The position numbers were made by a program, and so were the translations under genes. DNA of 64,000 nt. Origin: Margaritispora aquatica. Lineage: Eukaryota > Ascomycota > Leotiomycetes > Helotiales > Discinellaceae. Shown piece by piece: positions 25,056 through 38,745 of this stretch. The notes under the pieces were generated by a model. The model was not told the origin of the DNA. It worked only from the letters and a program-made list of their open reading frames with translations, and did not search any database. The stretch spans positions 72,135 through 136,134 of the forward strand of contig VJWN01000002.1 in the NCBI GenBank assembly GCA_007644065.1. Direction: 5' to 3'. Numbering within the stretch: position 1 is the first letter of the stretch; each line of letters starts with the position of its first letter.

Positions 25056-28000
25056 TTACAAACCACCCACAACCCATTCCACGGCTCTTTTGACAGCCTC
25101 TGCATTGCCACCCAGATTACTCTGGTCCTCAACATTCGGGTAAAAGAACGCCGCGACAGCAATAATCACATAAGCAGCACACAACAGCGCGCCTTCGAGG
25201 TAGTTACTCCTGCCATCCAGAACCAAGAAATTGACGATGAAGGCTGAGACAAAGAGGCAGACTGTTTCGAAGAGCGTGAAGTAAAGAGACATCTCCTTGC
25301 CCATGGCCCAACCGAGGAGGACGACGAAGGGGGTGACGAAGAGAGCTGTATGGAGTGTTAGCGAGGTTGGATCGGAGTGTTTGGGAGGACATACCAATTT
25401 GAATAGATGATCCAACAGCAACACCAATAGCCAAATCCATCTTGTTCTTATTGGCAACAGTGACGGCAGTAACATGCTCAGCTGCATTGCCAACAATGGG
25501 CAAGATGATGAGACCAATAAAAGCTTCGCTGATACCAGAATTACCTTCAACAACAGCACTAATGCTATCAACCATAAACTCGGCGCAGAGAGCAACCAAA
25601 CCAGTAGAGATCAACAATAGGAAGATGGCAGTTGTACGGGAGATTTTCTCATCCTCCTCCTCGTTCTGATTCTCATTGCTAGCAGCAACTGCGAGACTGT
25701 TGACACGGGAAGGCAAGATACGAAGATTTGGTTGAGAGCCTTGAACGCGCAAATCTGGGAGTGAGTTTGTGCGACGAATACCATAGCGAACACGAGGAAT
25801 AGGTCCAGAGGTAGGGGTGGGCATGGTGGTACCGTCCATGAAGACATTTTGGGAAAGGCTCTTCGGAATTTGTGGGCGCATGTTACGGAGATTGAATGGA
25901 CGCTTTTGAGAGGAGTCAGTTTGATATTCAACGGGGTCTGCTTGTTGGACAGCAAAGTCAACTCGGCGAGGCGCATCTTGATCTTCAACTTGGACCTTCT
26001 CATTGACAACGCCCTCATTGATGGTATCATCGCCGTTTCGTTTGTTCTTCTTTTGTTGCTTTCGCTCATGACGCTTACGATCACGTTCCTTGCGACGTTC
26101 CTTCTTAGACATATGGTAACCGACGTAGGAGTTTTTGCGACTTGAGCGACGATTGTCCTCTTCATCACCATCCTCAGCAAAGTCGAGGACGCTAGGGCGT
26201 CTTCGGGTTTCTTCCATAGGATCCGCCGGGCCGGAACCGTTGCCAACCGATGGTGTACGAACAGCATCGTTGACTTCTGTGGTATCCTTGGAGCCAAAGC
26301 TAGACTTGCGACGACGACGGCCACCCCTCATAACACGCTTGAACTTCTTGGCAGTGGTGTTTGAGCCGCTGGACGAGTCTGAGTCAGAGCTTGAGGATGA
26401 GGAAGAGTCTGAGTCAGAAGATTGCATCCATTGAGCGACCGGACCAGGAGCTAATTCTTCGTCGATAATCTGCTGGGGAGTGCTCTCATACATATACGCA
26501 TGAGACTTGAGCTGGAAGAGAAGATACATTCCATAGACAATGAGAAGGACCTGAGACCGTTAGTGATTTGTGCTGGAAATGTATTCTGTAAAAAGAAACA
26601 CAATAATAGCATGAACTATCGCCATCACACAGGTCGTGAATATGAATGCCTTAATATAGGGGGTGAACCGTCTTAGACAGAAATTGTCGCCATCAAATCG
26701 TGTCTAGTGTACCAAGCTCCGATCACGGCAAGATGGCATAGTTCCTCCTGTCTTCAAGGCTTTCGAGGAATGCAATGAACAACCATAGAGAGAAGTAGAC
26801 TTAAGATCACACTTACCACACTAGTTCCTCGAGACACCTTCAGTACATCTCGCGTAGCTTTATCCGATTGTGCGGTGCTGAATGAGGCGTGGAAGGCAGT
26901 CTATAAAGTGTCAGTCATGATGGAACCGTGAAGGCCAAGGCATGGAAAAATTCGCTTACTGGCAGCAACAAGCTCATGACACTCAAACTAAGTAAACAAG
27001 CACTCATTTGAGTAACAGTGCTGTTGTAGATCTATTTTCATCAGCATGAAATCTTACACGAATTAACACCATCCAACTTGCCTGTTCACGAAATCTCAAA
27101 CCACCAACCAAGAAACACATTCCAAGAATCAAGAGCAAGTTTGCAAGAATAGAACCGAGTAGGGAAGCTTGGACGATACGAATTTGACCCTGTAACCATC
27201 AGCCTTCATCGACTACTTCTCAATCCCATAACCTTGTCATGGGCGACGAGAGACATACCTTCTGAAGAGCAATTCTATTGATTAGGAAAACTAAGTGTGA
27301 GCGTGGGTTTCATGATCATAAACAATGGACGGGCACTGGCATAAGACAAAAGAGAGGAACCGATGATATGGGACTTGATTGATTTGATAATGCCTTTAAG
27401 AGGGCTTCTCGCTCTTTCTTGCCTTGATCTCTTGTGAGGTTGACATACATACTAAGAGCTGTTAGTGTTTGTTGACATTAGGCGAGGTGACGAGTACATA
27501 CAAAATAATAAGCTCGACTGCATTACCAAACGTCACATTCATTAGTGCACCAATTGTATCACCCATTCTCTTGGCCACACTTTCCGTAGCATGGCTGAGC
27601 AGTCCTGCGAGAGGAACAATAGCAATAGCATTCATTCCAAAGATGATTCCTGGGCTGAGATCGGCGCACTTGGCAGCGATACCTACTGGTACAAAGACCA
27701 ACAGAACGTTAATGTAGCTAGAGAGGATGATACCCTTTCCAGTCAACCAAAATCGCATGGCAACATTATGTTTTTCCTTTTCAGTTTTATCCTCATCGCT
27801 TACGACAGTCCCCTCCCCATCAACTTGCGATAATACAGCTGAAGGTGACTGCGCATCGGACGTATTGCCATTGCCACTTGGGTTGTTTGTGGTTTTCGCT
27901 GTGGACGACTGGCGCGCGAGGCCATTTGCATCCGAAGAGGGAAACGGAGGAATCGAGTCATTTTGGAGACCTGACGGAGTGCGTTGTGTATTCGCAGAGG

Positions 28001-28142
28001 TAGAGTTCGTAGTCGCGTTGCTCAAGGGGAGAGTCGGCGATCGATCTGGCTTGGAGAGTGGAGAGGGGCCATGCGCTTTGGTTCGAGCCCAAGAGCGTAT
28101 GCGATCTGCAAATGATTCAGTATTAGAGGAGGTTTTCTTCAT
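25056..28142 (-). CDS. Vacuolar-type Ca2+/H+ exchanger (CAX family)
   Basis: Seven exons on the minus strand: 28142-27502, 27274-27259, 27189-27082, 27031-26960, 26900-26817, 26550-25395 and 25345-25056, giving 788 aa. CAX proteins use the proton gradient to load Ca2+ into the vacuole. Both diagnostic alpha-repeat motifs are present: GNAVEL (about residue 206) and GNAAEH (about 661). Other family stretches include [20 protein letters not shown] and [19 protein letters not shown]. Exon 2 is only 16 nt; it is needed to give ELIILIALQKGQIRIV. The third intron starts with GC (CAG|GCAAGT) and is 50 nt. The first 130 residues are Ser/Thr/Pro-rich. Between the two membrane halves sits a loop of about 270 aa rich in Ser, Asp and basic residues, much longer than in yeast Vcx1 (about 411 aa in total). 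The loop probably carries regulation. Confidence 0.9.
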
Positions 28143-29645
28143 CGATGTTGTAGAGATGGAACTGGGAGTGTCGAGGATGTCGAGAGTGTGTTGGGGAGGA
28201 GATTGATAGAGATGTAGAAGTGTAGGAGAGAGAAAGACGAAGAAGTTGAAGTCGAAGTTGAAAGGCGAAATCGAAGCTGAGGGAGACGAATCCTCAAATA
28301 CCGGGCTCGGAACAGAACCAGGACCCAGGACCCCAGAAACCTTGGACTTTTGGACAGGGTGGTGGTGGGGGAACGTGAAGTGGAACAAAGGATAACCCGT
28401 GGGCTGCCAGATGGTCCAATACCAGTTGACTGCCAGCCCAATGCCAGCAGTCCACCACGGGGAGCCGGAATGTGATAAGATCGGAGTGCATCCCCCAATC
28501 ATTCAATCATTGGTATATCAACCGAAATACCAAGCGAACATCCAAGGAATCCAAGGAATCCAAGAGAAACATTGGTCCATTCAAAGATTCTGGTCAAGAT
28601 CCAAGCCACGGTCCAAGTGGATATGTTTGTCGTGTTTCCTGGCACTTGATTTGGTGAATGCTGGTGTGTGGCGTAGTTTTCAAGCTCCCAAGAAGCAAGT
28701 CGGCAGTGTACAGTGTTGTGGCGTCAGAGGCAAGCTTTTGGTGACAAGAAGGACAAGAAGGACAAGAACACTTGGGTTTGCTTGTGTGTTGTATGTCGGT
28801 TGGTTGACAGCTTGGGTGGTGCTTGTTTGTTTGCTTGTTTGCTTGTTTGTTTGTTCCATCGTATACTTGTTTTTGCTCCACCATTGTGTTGCGTTGTATT
28901 GCGTTGGACCAAAGAACCAGGTATTCAGAAGAGGGAATTCTGACAGTGTATCAATGAAATGGAGAACTTACGCATTCTGTTGATCTGGATGCTGTATGTG
29001 GGAGGATGTTCCTAATAGAACTAGAGCGCTTCTCAAGTTTCTTTCGCTGGTTCCTATCCTGTCGGTAGATGTATTCTGGATTAGAATGTGATGTGATGTG
29101 ATGTCAATATGAGGCCAAAGTAGAATGAAACAAATGGAATAAATGGATTAAATGGATTAAAGTCCAAGTTGTCACACAAAGTAAGGTAAGGGAGGGACAT
29201 GTTACTTAGGAAGGTGCATGCATCATTGTTGTTTTCATTCTATCTACGACTTGCCAAGAGATGTCAAAGCAGGTTTGTTATGATTACAGTACGGTATCGG
29301 ATTATCTGTCTAAGTGTCTGAGTGTCTCTCTCGCTCCTGTCAAAGAGTTATCACCATCCCCAGTCCCATACTAGTACTAGTACTGCCAAGCCAGACATAT
29401 TCGCTCCACTTTCAAGTCCAATTCCAGAAATATCTCCTCATATCCTCATATCCTCAATTGCACATTCTACATGTACATAACACACTTGAATTTAAAATCC
29501 AATATTCAATGATTCTATTCTACACATCCTGTGTCCTCAGTCATTAGGCAACAAACCAGAATAATCCAATGTAATAATGGCCAATTGACTTCATCACATG
29601 AGCCACACACGCCAGGAATGCATCACATCCCTGCTGTGGTGTGGC

Positions 29646-29649
<4 letters not shown>

Positions 29650-29709
<60 letters not shown>
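29650..29709. repeat. Compound (TC)n(AC)n microsatellite
   Basis: About 18 TC units switch directly to about 12 AC units. This is a pure dinucleotide tract in the desert upstream of the exchanger gene. Confidence 0.95.
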
Positions 29710-29710
<1 letters not shown>

Positions 29711-32700
29711 ACCCTCTCTTCGGCTTTCGGCTTACCTATTCCTACTTAGCGTGCAAGTCGACAGCTACGGAGACGGAGTGGTCCTGAGGTACTGTGGTGT
29801 GGCACAGCGCACACCGCCACGAATTGCCAATTTCTATCTTCCATCTTCCGTCGTCCAATTTCCATCTTCCATCTTCCATTCTTCCATCGTCATCGTGCCT
29901 TTACTTTCTTGCTTTGCACAAATTGCCTTGGTCGCTCGCTTATCCACTTTCACAATTTTACTCCACTTGAATGAGCCACGACGAATGATGAGATGAGATG
30001 AGCCAACTGGACACTTTCATCTCACAGGGCTGACAGTCCCCCCCGTCATGATCAACCTGCTAATTCACTCCACTCCCACTCCCACTCAAGTTGACTCGTC
30101 ACTGGATATAAATATATTAAGTTGGAGTCATGTTCCTACTGCTGGACTGTCATCCATCTATACGACCTGTACTGTATATGAATGAATAGATAAGGATACG
30201 TCATTCTTGATCTCACAATCTCTGTCTGCAAGGCGAATCACAAGTACCTACCTACCTACCTATCCTTTCTCCTCAAGCGGACGAGAGAAGAATATGTACT
30301 CTTACTACCTTGCCTCTGTCAAGGACCCATCTCGCATTATCTTGCTCAATTTTTGAATTTCCCAGATTGTAATCTTAACTGCTCGTCCCAAGTGCAGCAA
30401 CTTGCCTTGAAACCAGGTCCTGGGGGTGAAAAATCCCGCTTTCTATGAACATTGCGGAGGCTCTACTTTGTGGGTTTGAGAAAATCTCATTCAAAATCGT
30501 CGGCACTGGAACAGAAGTATATGTGCTTGAGAGCCAGCTTCAAATCGCAATTTCACTACCCATATTTTGAACTTTAGCGGATTTTTCTTTGCACTTTCCA
30601 TTCTGTGCTTAAGGTATGCTAACAGGTCACGGTAAGGTAGGCATCGTTGTCTCTAAACGCAATATCTAATCTCAACTCAACCTCCTTTGAAAGCTAGAAA
30701 TCCAACTGCACGGCTATCTCTGTCCATAGACTCAATCAGCTTCTCTCAAGACCATGTTCACAAGCGGTCTCCCTTCCTCTCAACTACCTTTCTGTTCACC
30801 ATAAGCTCTCAGACAATTGCCCTAGATACCTTATACTCCGCACTCACACTCAAAATATCCGAGGACAAAAGTGACACGACTGGGGACTGAATGAAAGGGA
30901 CTATCGCCAGATAAGCGGGGAGGTGGCTCTGAGGATGAGACACCCAATGGTTCACATTATTGAAAAGACGATCGAATCACTGTCCAAACAGTAACATCTA
31001 ATTATTCCATCGCTCGACCTTCTCCACTCGATGTGAGCGATGACTACGTTGGAGGGGCCAAAACAACTTAAGCGAGCCAGTGTGCATGTGCGAGAAAACA
31101 TCGCGATTGATCTTCGTTCTTCGTGTGGAAGAGCTTCCTCCCATCTCGGGCTATTTTCAGATAGTCGGTACTGGGAGTTGGAGGTTGGTTTGCAGCTCTA
31201 TTTTGGTGCTCTATTTGGTTCAGATAGATTCCCGCAAGGGTGAAGTCATTTATCATCATCCTTTGCAATACCTTAGCTCTCTGAATCGCCTTAAAAGTCG
31301 TCTCACTGACCCCGACGACTCCACCCCCAAATCAAGTTTATGCAGACATTACCAGCACCAGTCCCTATATCGAGGACACAGCCAAAATCTCTCTCCTACA
31401 AAATCTCCCGTTAAGTAATGACTCCCACATCAACGACAACCGTCACAACCACAACCATAGATGCCCCCTCCCACCCTCCCACCAACAAACCACACAGCCA
31501 GCAAAACCACCAAACCAAACAGAACAGAATAAACTTGGCATCTTCCACCCACAACAACCCACTGTCACGCTTCCAACCAGCAAAAGCAAGCGCTTCTCTC
31601 TCCACCCACCACTGAGCGGCCGGGAACCTAGTTTCCACATCTACTCGACACATTGATCTGAGCTAAGCTGAGCTGCGCATAACCTGGTTAATCCTTCCGA
31701 GCGAGTAAGCGTCTATCGTACTCATCCCTCTATATCCTCTACTGCAGCACTTCCCCTGCTTGCGTCTACCCCTCGTGTTTCGCCTCTCGTGTTCCCATGC
31801 TCTGGCTTTTACATACTTCGTATTCGTTCTTTCTACTTGGAATTAGCTGCACCACGATGTATTCTGAGACCTCTTCTGCGATAACGCGTGCTTGGTTGAA
31901 GATAGGGGGGATAGTAATCATCTCGTCTACTTTGCTGTACTATAGGTGACTATAATATGGCTTGGACATAATTGGATGTCTAGATCTTAGAGTATAATTA
32001 TTTTCGTCGCTATTTCACGCTTCAATTCACTTTCCCACATCCAGCACCTCTTCTGAGATCCTTACCTGTTGGCCTTTCCTTCCAACCTAGAGGTGCATCA
32101 CCTACATGCTTATATAAACACAAGCTCCCTATCACCAAGTTTCTATAAACCAAGCCAAAAGACTGTCATTTGAAGCTACATATACAAGGAGGGAAACAAA
32201 CTACCAGATCTGTTATCTTTTCAAGACTTTGTACTTTTCTTTCTTGAGAAAGTAGAGTACGATATTATTTGCATTTAAAATCATCTATGGCTTTTATTAA
32301 GAACTCGGAACGTGACTCAACGTGCTTTTGAATTAGATCCAAGTCCAAGTTCAAGCTCAGTAGGGTTAGGAATCGACAATAAGATACTCTTTCAAAATGA
32401 CACCAGAACAAGGACAAAGCAACACCCAGTCCTCATGTCTCCTACCAACTCACCATCATCCAAAACGCATATCAATTTCAACTAGAGACTTTCTAGTCTT
32501 TTATATTGAATAAGGCTATCTCAAAATCTATTTGCTTCCAACGCCCAAAAAGCTGTCCTGGAAACACCCCACAATAATAACTAGTTGAGCTTTTATGACT
32601 TTTCATATGAGGGGAAAGCTATTTTGTCGCAAATTCCAGAGGCTTTACATACACAGGCATACACCAAAGTGATACTTCACTTCCAGCACTTGTAACGTAC

Positions 32701-33442
32701 TTGAATCAGCCATCTCATCAACCATTTGCCACTGATTTCCCAAACTTCCAAATCAAATCCTCGTATACCATTCACTCCATGTACTCCATCAACTCATCAC
32801 CCCTGATGACAAGACAAAGCAGGGTAAAAAGATTTAAAACCATCCATCCCCATGTGCATCGCCATCTCCATTTCAATTCCCCCCTTTCTTTCACCACGCG
32901 CGCTAAAGACCAAAACAGCAAGAATACTATACTCGTTCTATCTTACAAGGACGAAGCGAGGCATAGGAACTAGAATTAGACCTAACTCGAATATAACTGG
33001 AATCTCCTGATTTCTTAAAAGCCATCATTCCACCTTTTACCCAATTGAAGTTGATGTGGAGGTTGAAGTTGAAGTTGAAGTTGAAGTCAAGGTCAAGGTA
33101 TATACGTTCGTTCCGATATTGACTTTCGATTTTAAAATCTTAGATTTGACGGCAAGCAAACTGTCCTGAGAGCTGTTCACTACGATAGTATTTACACTAA
33201 CTACTACAATAACACACCCCAAACACCAACCACCACAGCACCACTACAATATACTACATCATACTACCACAACACACTACGAGGCAACAAAGTAAAACGA
33301 AGCACATAGCTGTTCCTCGTCTGGGATTAAACATCAGATATACCGCTCCTATTTTAATCTACCACTTAAGTAATCTTTATATTAAGAGTCTCTCGCTTCT
33401 GTTCATCTTACCCTGCTTCTCCATTCTATTCTATTTAACCTC

Positions 33443-33465
33443 TTTTTTTTTTTTTTTTTTTTTTT
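33443..33465. repeat. Poly(T) run of 23
   Basis: Uninterrupted run of T inside a pyrimidine-rich stretch. Its exact length depends on sequencing accuracy. Confidence 0.9.
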
Positions 33466-34284
33466 AGCTGCTTACCTTTTCCACTTTTCGCCTTCTCTCT
33501 TTCTCACCTTCTCGTCTCATCTTATTTCCTTTCTCAACCTAGTCTAAAGCCAGTTTAAAGCCAAAGCCAAGTCAACTCAACTCAACTCAATCCACTAGAT
33601 AGCCTATCTCTAAGGCATAAATACCGAAATGAATGAATACTTATATATATATTACGATATAAATCCTACTCTACTCTACCATCCTATACCCACCTACACC
33701 ATCAAACCGTACAAAGATATCTACCCATGTGCCTATCCATCCATCCATCTATCTATCTAGCTATACATCTATCTATTAAAACCATTCCAAGTCAAATTTA
33801 TATTCAAATTTATATTAAAGTTCACGTTCAAGTTCAACCCAGACCTACCCAGACTCACCTAAATCACATTACATCAACCCAAGTGACATCCAACTCAAAT
33901 CAAACCAAAACAAAGTCACATCCACTTATATCGCCGCCCTACTCAGCCAGCACCTCGTTCGCTACCCTTCTCACATCAACCCCAAGCCACATCACATCAC
34001 CCCAAACCAAACCAAACCAAATCACATCACATCAAACCAAGTCACAAGTCAACACAGCACAAAATCAAGTCTCGAGGCTCAATCATTTTCCCCATTTTCC
34101 CATCCTCTTCTCCTAATCTAATTACCACACCCTTCTCCCACACCCTTCACCCCCTTTCACAAGCGAAAAGATACCAACCAAAAACAAACACACTACTCCA
34201 CAAATGCATACATACATACATACACATATATATATATATCCATACAAGAGCAAGAGCAAGAGCAAGATATAGATATAGATATAA

Positions 34285-34303
34285 CCCCCCCCCCCCCCCC
34301 CCC
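34285..34303. repeat. Poly(C) run of 19, next to AGAGCA and ATAGAT repeats
   Basis: A pure C run follows short AGAGCA hexamer and ATAGAT runs (34242-34282). It lies 0.65 kb past the Kin4-like stop codon. G runs on the other side of that gene are listed separately. Confidence 0.9.
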
Positions 34304-34957
34304 AGAATGATATTACTACCACCCTACTTTCCCTCTAAATACCTCGCCCCAAACCAACGGCAAAACCAACGGCAAAACCAACAACCCAACACCAAACATA
34401 AAAACCCCTCCCTCCCATTACAACTCCTTGAAAAGTCACACACACACACACACACCATACAAACGTACGCAACACTTCCCCGCTTTCGAAAGAAGCAAAA
34501 AACCCTCTCCCACACACCCCCTTCTTATTTTGCAGTCGAGATGATGCAATACATGCAAAAGACGCTTATGCTGACTGGATGGTAAGAACGAATGCATTCA
34601 TTCTAGTGATTCTCACTCTCCTCTCCTCTCTTCTCAATGCTCAATGTTTCTCCGCAACAACATACAAACACAACGCACCCCTCGTTTCTCCTCCTTACCC
34701 CATCAAAGCAAAAAACCCCAACGCGTAGCATAGGAGATGGTCTCGTCTCAATCCCTAATCCAACAACCGTGTCCGTAGTAGTATCCCGGAAACGCGGAAA
34801 GCAAAAAAGTAAAATAAAACCCCAATGCCTGCAATATAGCTACAACAAATTGATATACCAGTCCCTCATCTCATCTCATCGCTTGCTTGCTCATTTACTT
34901 GGTACCTCGCTACCTATGGGCAATTATTCATTCCTGGGAATAAACCCAGTCTGCGAC

Positions 34958-37900
34958 TCATTGGCCACGATCTTTCCCACGGCGTCGGAAGAAATCCATT
35001 ACTTTCCTCGCCGCACCACTGCTTCCAGCGTGGTCGCTATGTGTTGGCTTATAGCCGTTATCCTGCCCGTTCTCATAACCATCGGTAAATTTACGGTTGG
35101 GCTTTTGTAATACGCCACCTCTTCCAGATGGTCTGCCTTGTTGGTTTTGTGGTTGAGGTCGGTGAATATTGACGTAACCTTCCTCGGTCTCATTAGACAT
35201 GGGTGCTGAAGCATACGGTCCTCGTCTATTCTGTACTGCATCATTGAGAGATGACTCAGATTCTGTTGCAGGATCTCCTTGACCATGACGAAAGTTCATT
35301 GTTGGGAGAAATTGCTGAGGAGCACCAGAACGCGAATCTACCGGTGGTTGAGTGGAGTAGCGAGGTTGCAGTGGGCTCGAGTTACCTTGAGCACGACGGT
35401 CTTGTCGAGGGCTGTCGCGTCGTCTATCATAAGCTCCATCAGAAGGATATCCTTGAGTGGCTGTAGCGCCGCTCATTTGCCTTGATGCATCTAGTCGAGC
35501 ACTGTGAGGAGGATCCATGTAAGTCCCATGACTATCAGGTCTCTCATCATACTGCGAGGGTGGGACGCCCGGTGTTCCATACTCCTTTCCGATACCAATG
35601 GCCTTCAAGCTGAAAGAAGCTGGCAGAAGAGAAAACCTCCTTGGCTTCTCTCCCAGTGTCGTCTGTGACCCACCCGTAATGCTACCGCTCCTCTTCTTAC
35701 CAAAGCCGAAGGATATTGATCGTCGAGAGTCCATGGAGGGTCTCGGCGTCTCAAATTGACCACCGGAGACTGCACCAGACATACTGACTGGTGGGTATGA
35801 CTTCTTTGATTTGTCCTGAGTAGGAGACTCGGAATTGCGTTTCCCGCCGAATATTGAGTTCGTCCTGCCAAAGAGGCTTCCAATGGTATTTGATCGCTTG
35901 TGGCTTTTCGTCTCTTGTCCTGGGACTTGCGCATTGCCTTGCTCGGAGAATCCAGCAACCTTGGCAAATTTAGGAGGAACGTTGGCACTTGGCATTCCAT
36001 AGTTGGACTGTTCAGGTTCCATAACTGGCGCCGAGATGTACTGTTTCCCGTTCTTTGGTTGAGACATTCTCCCTTGGGTATTTGTACTTGTAACGGTTGG
36101 CGCAGCGGGTTGGCTATAAGATCCCCTATCTCGCAAGGCCAACGATCCCGATCTACTTCCAGTTGATGTCATTGAGCCACCCGTCGTCGGTCGAGCAATC
36201 GAAACTGGAGGAGGTGCGTGCACTGTTTGTTGATTAGCATCATTTGTAGATCTAGGTGTTTCTCGGACAGGTCGAGTTGGTGGAGGCATGCCTTGTTGCC
36301 TAGATGAAGTCGAACCTCGTCTCTGACTTGTGTATTGGGGGTCGCGGTTCACTGGTGGATCCTGAGGAAGTGGTTTCTCGGTCGACACAGCTCTGCGTGG
36401 TTGAGTAGCCGGTACCTCAACCGGTCCTTGACTTCCAGCACGCGCTCTTGTTCTCGAGCCAGTATGAGCAGATGTTGCTGCAGAAGGCTCTCCACGCTGC
36501 GTCTGCGATCTTGGTGCGACGTATTCCACTTGTACAGTGCGTCGTTTGTTGTCCTTGTTGGGTTTGGGGTGATCCATTGCGTCGGTATCCACATTTCCAT
36601 GCTTTCTCGCCAGATCCCCAATAGCCTGCTGTGGTTTTGGTGTAGGCTTGGTTGGTTCCCTAACGGATGCACTTCGATTAAGCATTGATGTCTCATGCTC
36701 CTCTGCGGGAATGGTTGTAGATCCAATATCATTGCTCGTCGTGTTGTTGCTGGTGATAAAGCCAACCACATGAGAGTACTCGCTCAACCAGCTATGTCTC
36801 GCCACTTCAAACAAATCTGCTCGCTTTCGTGGATCGGGAACTAGAATGCGTCGAAGGAGGTCGCGGGCATGAGGAGTGACGTATTCTGGGAAGGTCAAGG
36901 TTGTAGAAACAATGTACTTGTAGAGCAGGTTAATATTGTCGCCCTCTGGATTTGCTGGATCATCGTCAAATGGTAGGTATCCCGCAAGCATGGCGTACTA
37001 TATCACTGTTAGCAAAGACCGACCCCTCAATTGATTCGCAGGATTTTACCAAGATAACACCGCAACTCCACACGTCCACTTTGCGTCCAGTGTATAAGGA
37101 ATCGCTCACAACCAATTCTGGGGCTGCATAGCAAGGACTTCCACAACTGGTTTGCATCAAATCACCACGACGATGTCCACTAGGCATGATGATCTTGTCC
37201 AACTCCATTCTCTTGACGTAGTCTCGGTTGGTGAGATTGTACTCGATTTCATCTCCTAGCTCATCGTCTGCGCTGAAGGTGTTGGCAAATCCAAAGTCAG
37301 TGATGATGATATTGCGATTGCGATCCAGGAGCAGATTCTCCAGCTTCAAATCTCGGTGGACAATGCCCTTCTTGTGCAGATAGCCCACTCCAGACACCAG
37401 CTGTGCAAACAGCCGGCGAGCTGCGGGATCTTTCAGGTACCGATGGTTTAAGATATAATCAAACAGCTCTCCTCCTGACGCATATTCAAGAATGATACCA
37501 ATCTGCTTTTCCGTCTCCACCATCTCATGTAGCCTGACGATATTTGGGTGTGATATCTCTCGCAGAATAGCTATTTCCCTGTAGATCTTTGCTAACCTCG
37601 TAGGATTGGTACCAACACTGTCGCGACGAATAAGCTTAATGGCAACCTAGAAACGATATTAGTATGCCATGGAGACCGTTTGCTTCTTCCCAACTCACCT
37701 CGACCCCACCTGCTTGCTTCCAGCCCATCTTCACCTTTCCAAATTCTCCCTCTCCCAGGGTATTGCCCAGGTAGTAGTCACCAAACTTGCTATGCTTTTC
37801 TTTCTTGCCAGCACTGGCAGAATGATCATGCCTCGTTCGGGTACCACCGCGTCCTCCATCCTCAGCTTCACCACTGGTCGCCTCGGGACCAGTTGGGGCA

Positions 37901-38745
37901 TGTGCAATTGGAGATGATGGTATAGCCTCTGCCATTCTCTCCCGCTCCCGATCGAGATCGACCTCAGGTTTGCTAATGATCACCCTGTTCAACACCTCGC
38001 TGGCTTCTCGTGAAGGTCCGGCAGGAGTTGGCACCGCCATATTTTGTCTTGGTACTGCAGATGCAGATTGAGATGCTCTGGGTTCTCTGCTCCCACTGGG
38101 CCTGTGTGGCACACCTTCTTGTTGTGCTCTCCGCCTCGATCGAGATGCAGCAGCGGCAGGATCTTCTACATGTCCATTCTGCTGCGTATTTCCGCTACTT
38201 CTCTGACGTTCTACACGATCCTGAGATCCATCACCACTTGCCGCGTGTCGAGGAGAATGTGAGGGCTCGTTTGCATATCCTGTCCGCCTACGATCTACTT
38301 GTGGAGCTGCAGCAGATCGATTTGAAGATGTTCGTGGTGAGACGATTGGTGGGACGCCCGACCGGTGGTCTCCAGGAGCCATCGAAGTAAATCCTGATTG
38401 TGCGGCTGTGGTGGTACCAATAGGGGTTGTGGTTGTTTCGGAATTTGATGGTCGAGATGAAGTTATCGCATTAGGATTGGGTGAATAATATTGTTGTTGT
38501 TGTGAATTATTAGTCGCCGATGCGCCATTGCCGCTTGGCCTGCGTGAAGGTCGACGTGTTGATGGAGACGCGTTTTGTGATGCCGATGCCGATGGTGATT
38601 GTTGATAATATCCGTCTCGGATCTGCGATTGTGAAGAAGAAGTCGAAGGAGGATAATTTCGGTTTGCGGAAATGGGAACGACAGGAGAATGGGCTCCTAC
38701 AGTCGTTGGCTGATGAGGCGCAGATTGGAGTGCGGCTGAAGACAT
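34958..38745 (-). CDS. Kin4-like serine/threonine protein kinase
   Basis: Three exons on the minus strand, 38745-37699, 37646-37050 and 36997-34958, give 1227 aa. The N-terminal 310 residues are Ser/Gln/Pro-rich and disordered, with STRRPSRRPSGNG. The kinase domain starts near YYLGNTLGEGEFGKVKMG. It has VAIKL (K353), HRDLKLEN (D448), DFGFAN (D466) and CYAAPELV. Between DFG and APE lies an extended activation segment (ELGDEIEYNLTNRDYVKR and on to MQTSCGSP), a feature I associate with the Kin4/Ppk1 group. That group in yeast acts in the spindle position checkpoint. A 600-aa disordered tail follows, ending in a basic helix AARKVMDFFRRRGKDR, like the end of fungal Kin4 proteins. I start at ATG 38745 (MSSAALQSAP). 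The frame is open to 38961 without ATG, so a spliced upstream exon is possible. Confidence 0.8.

Larger units (their letters stand above)
28143..34957. other. Gene desert upstream of the exchanger, repeat-rich
   Basis: About 6.8 kb between the exchanger 5' end and the Kin4-like gene 3' end. All open frames here follow low-complexity DNA, and none shows a domain or a splice-linked partner. From about 33 kb on, the + strand becomes C/A-rich (CAAAC and CATCA words). Candidate contents are the exchanger promoter and 5' UTR and the Kin4-like 3' UTR. Confidence 0.5.

Noticed and set aside
29650..29709. Dinucleotide array considered as a CRISPR-like or regulatory repeat
   Set aside because: It is a pure TC/AC microsatellite with no spacers; this is a eukaryotic genome.
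31411..31653. Overlapping ORFs in the exchanger upstream desert
   Set aside because: All arise from low-complexity ACAACC/CCACCA sequence, have biased composition and show no domain.
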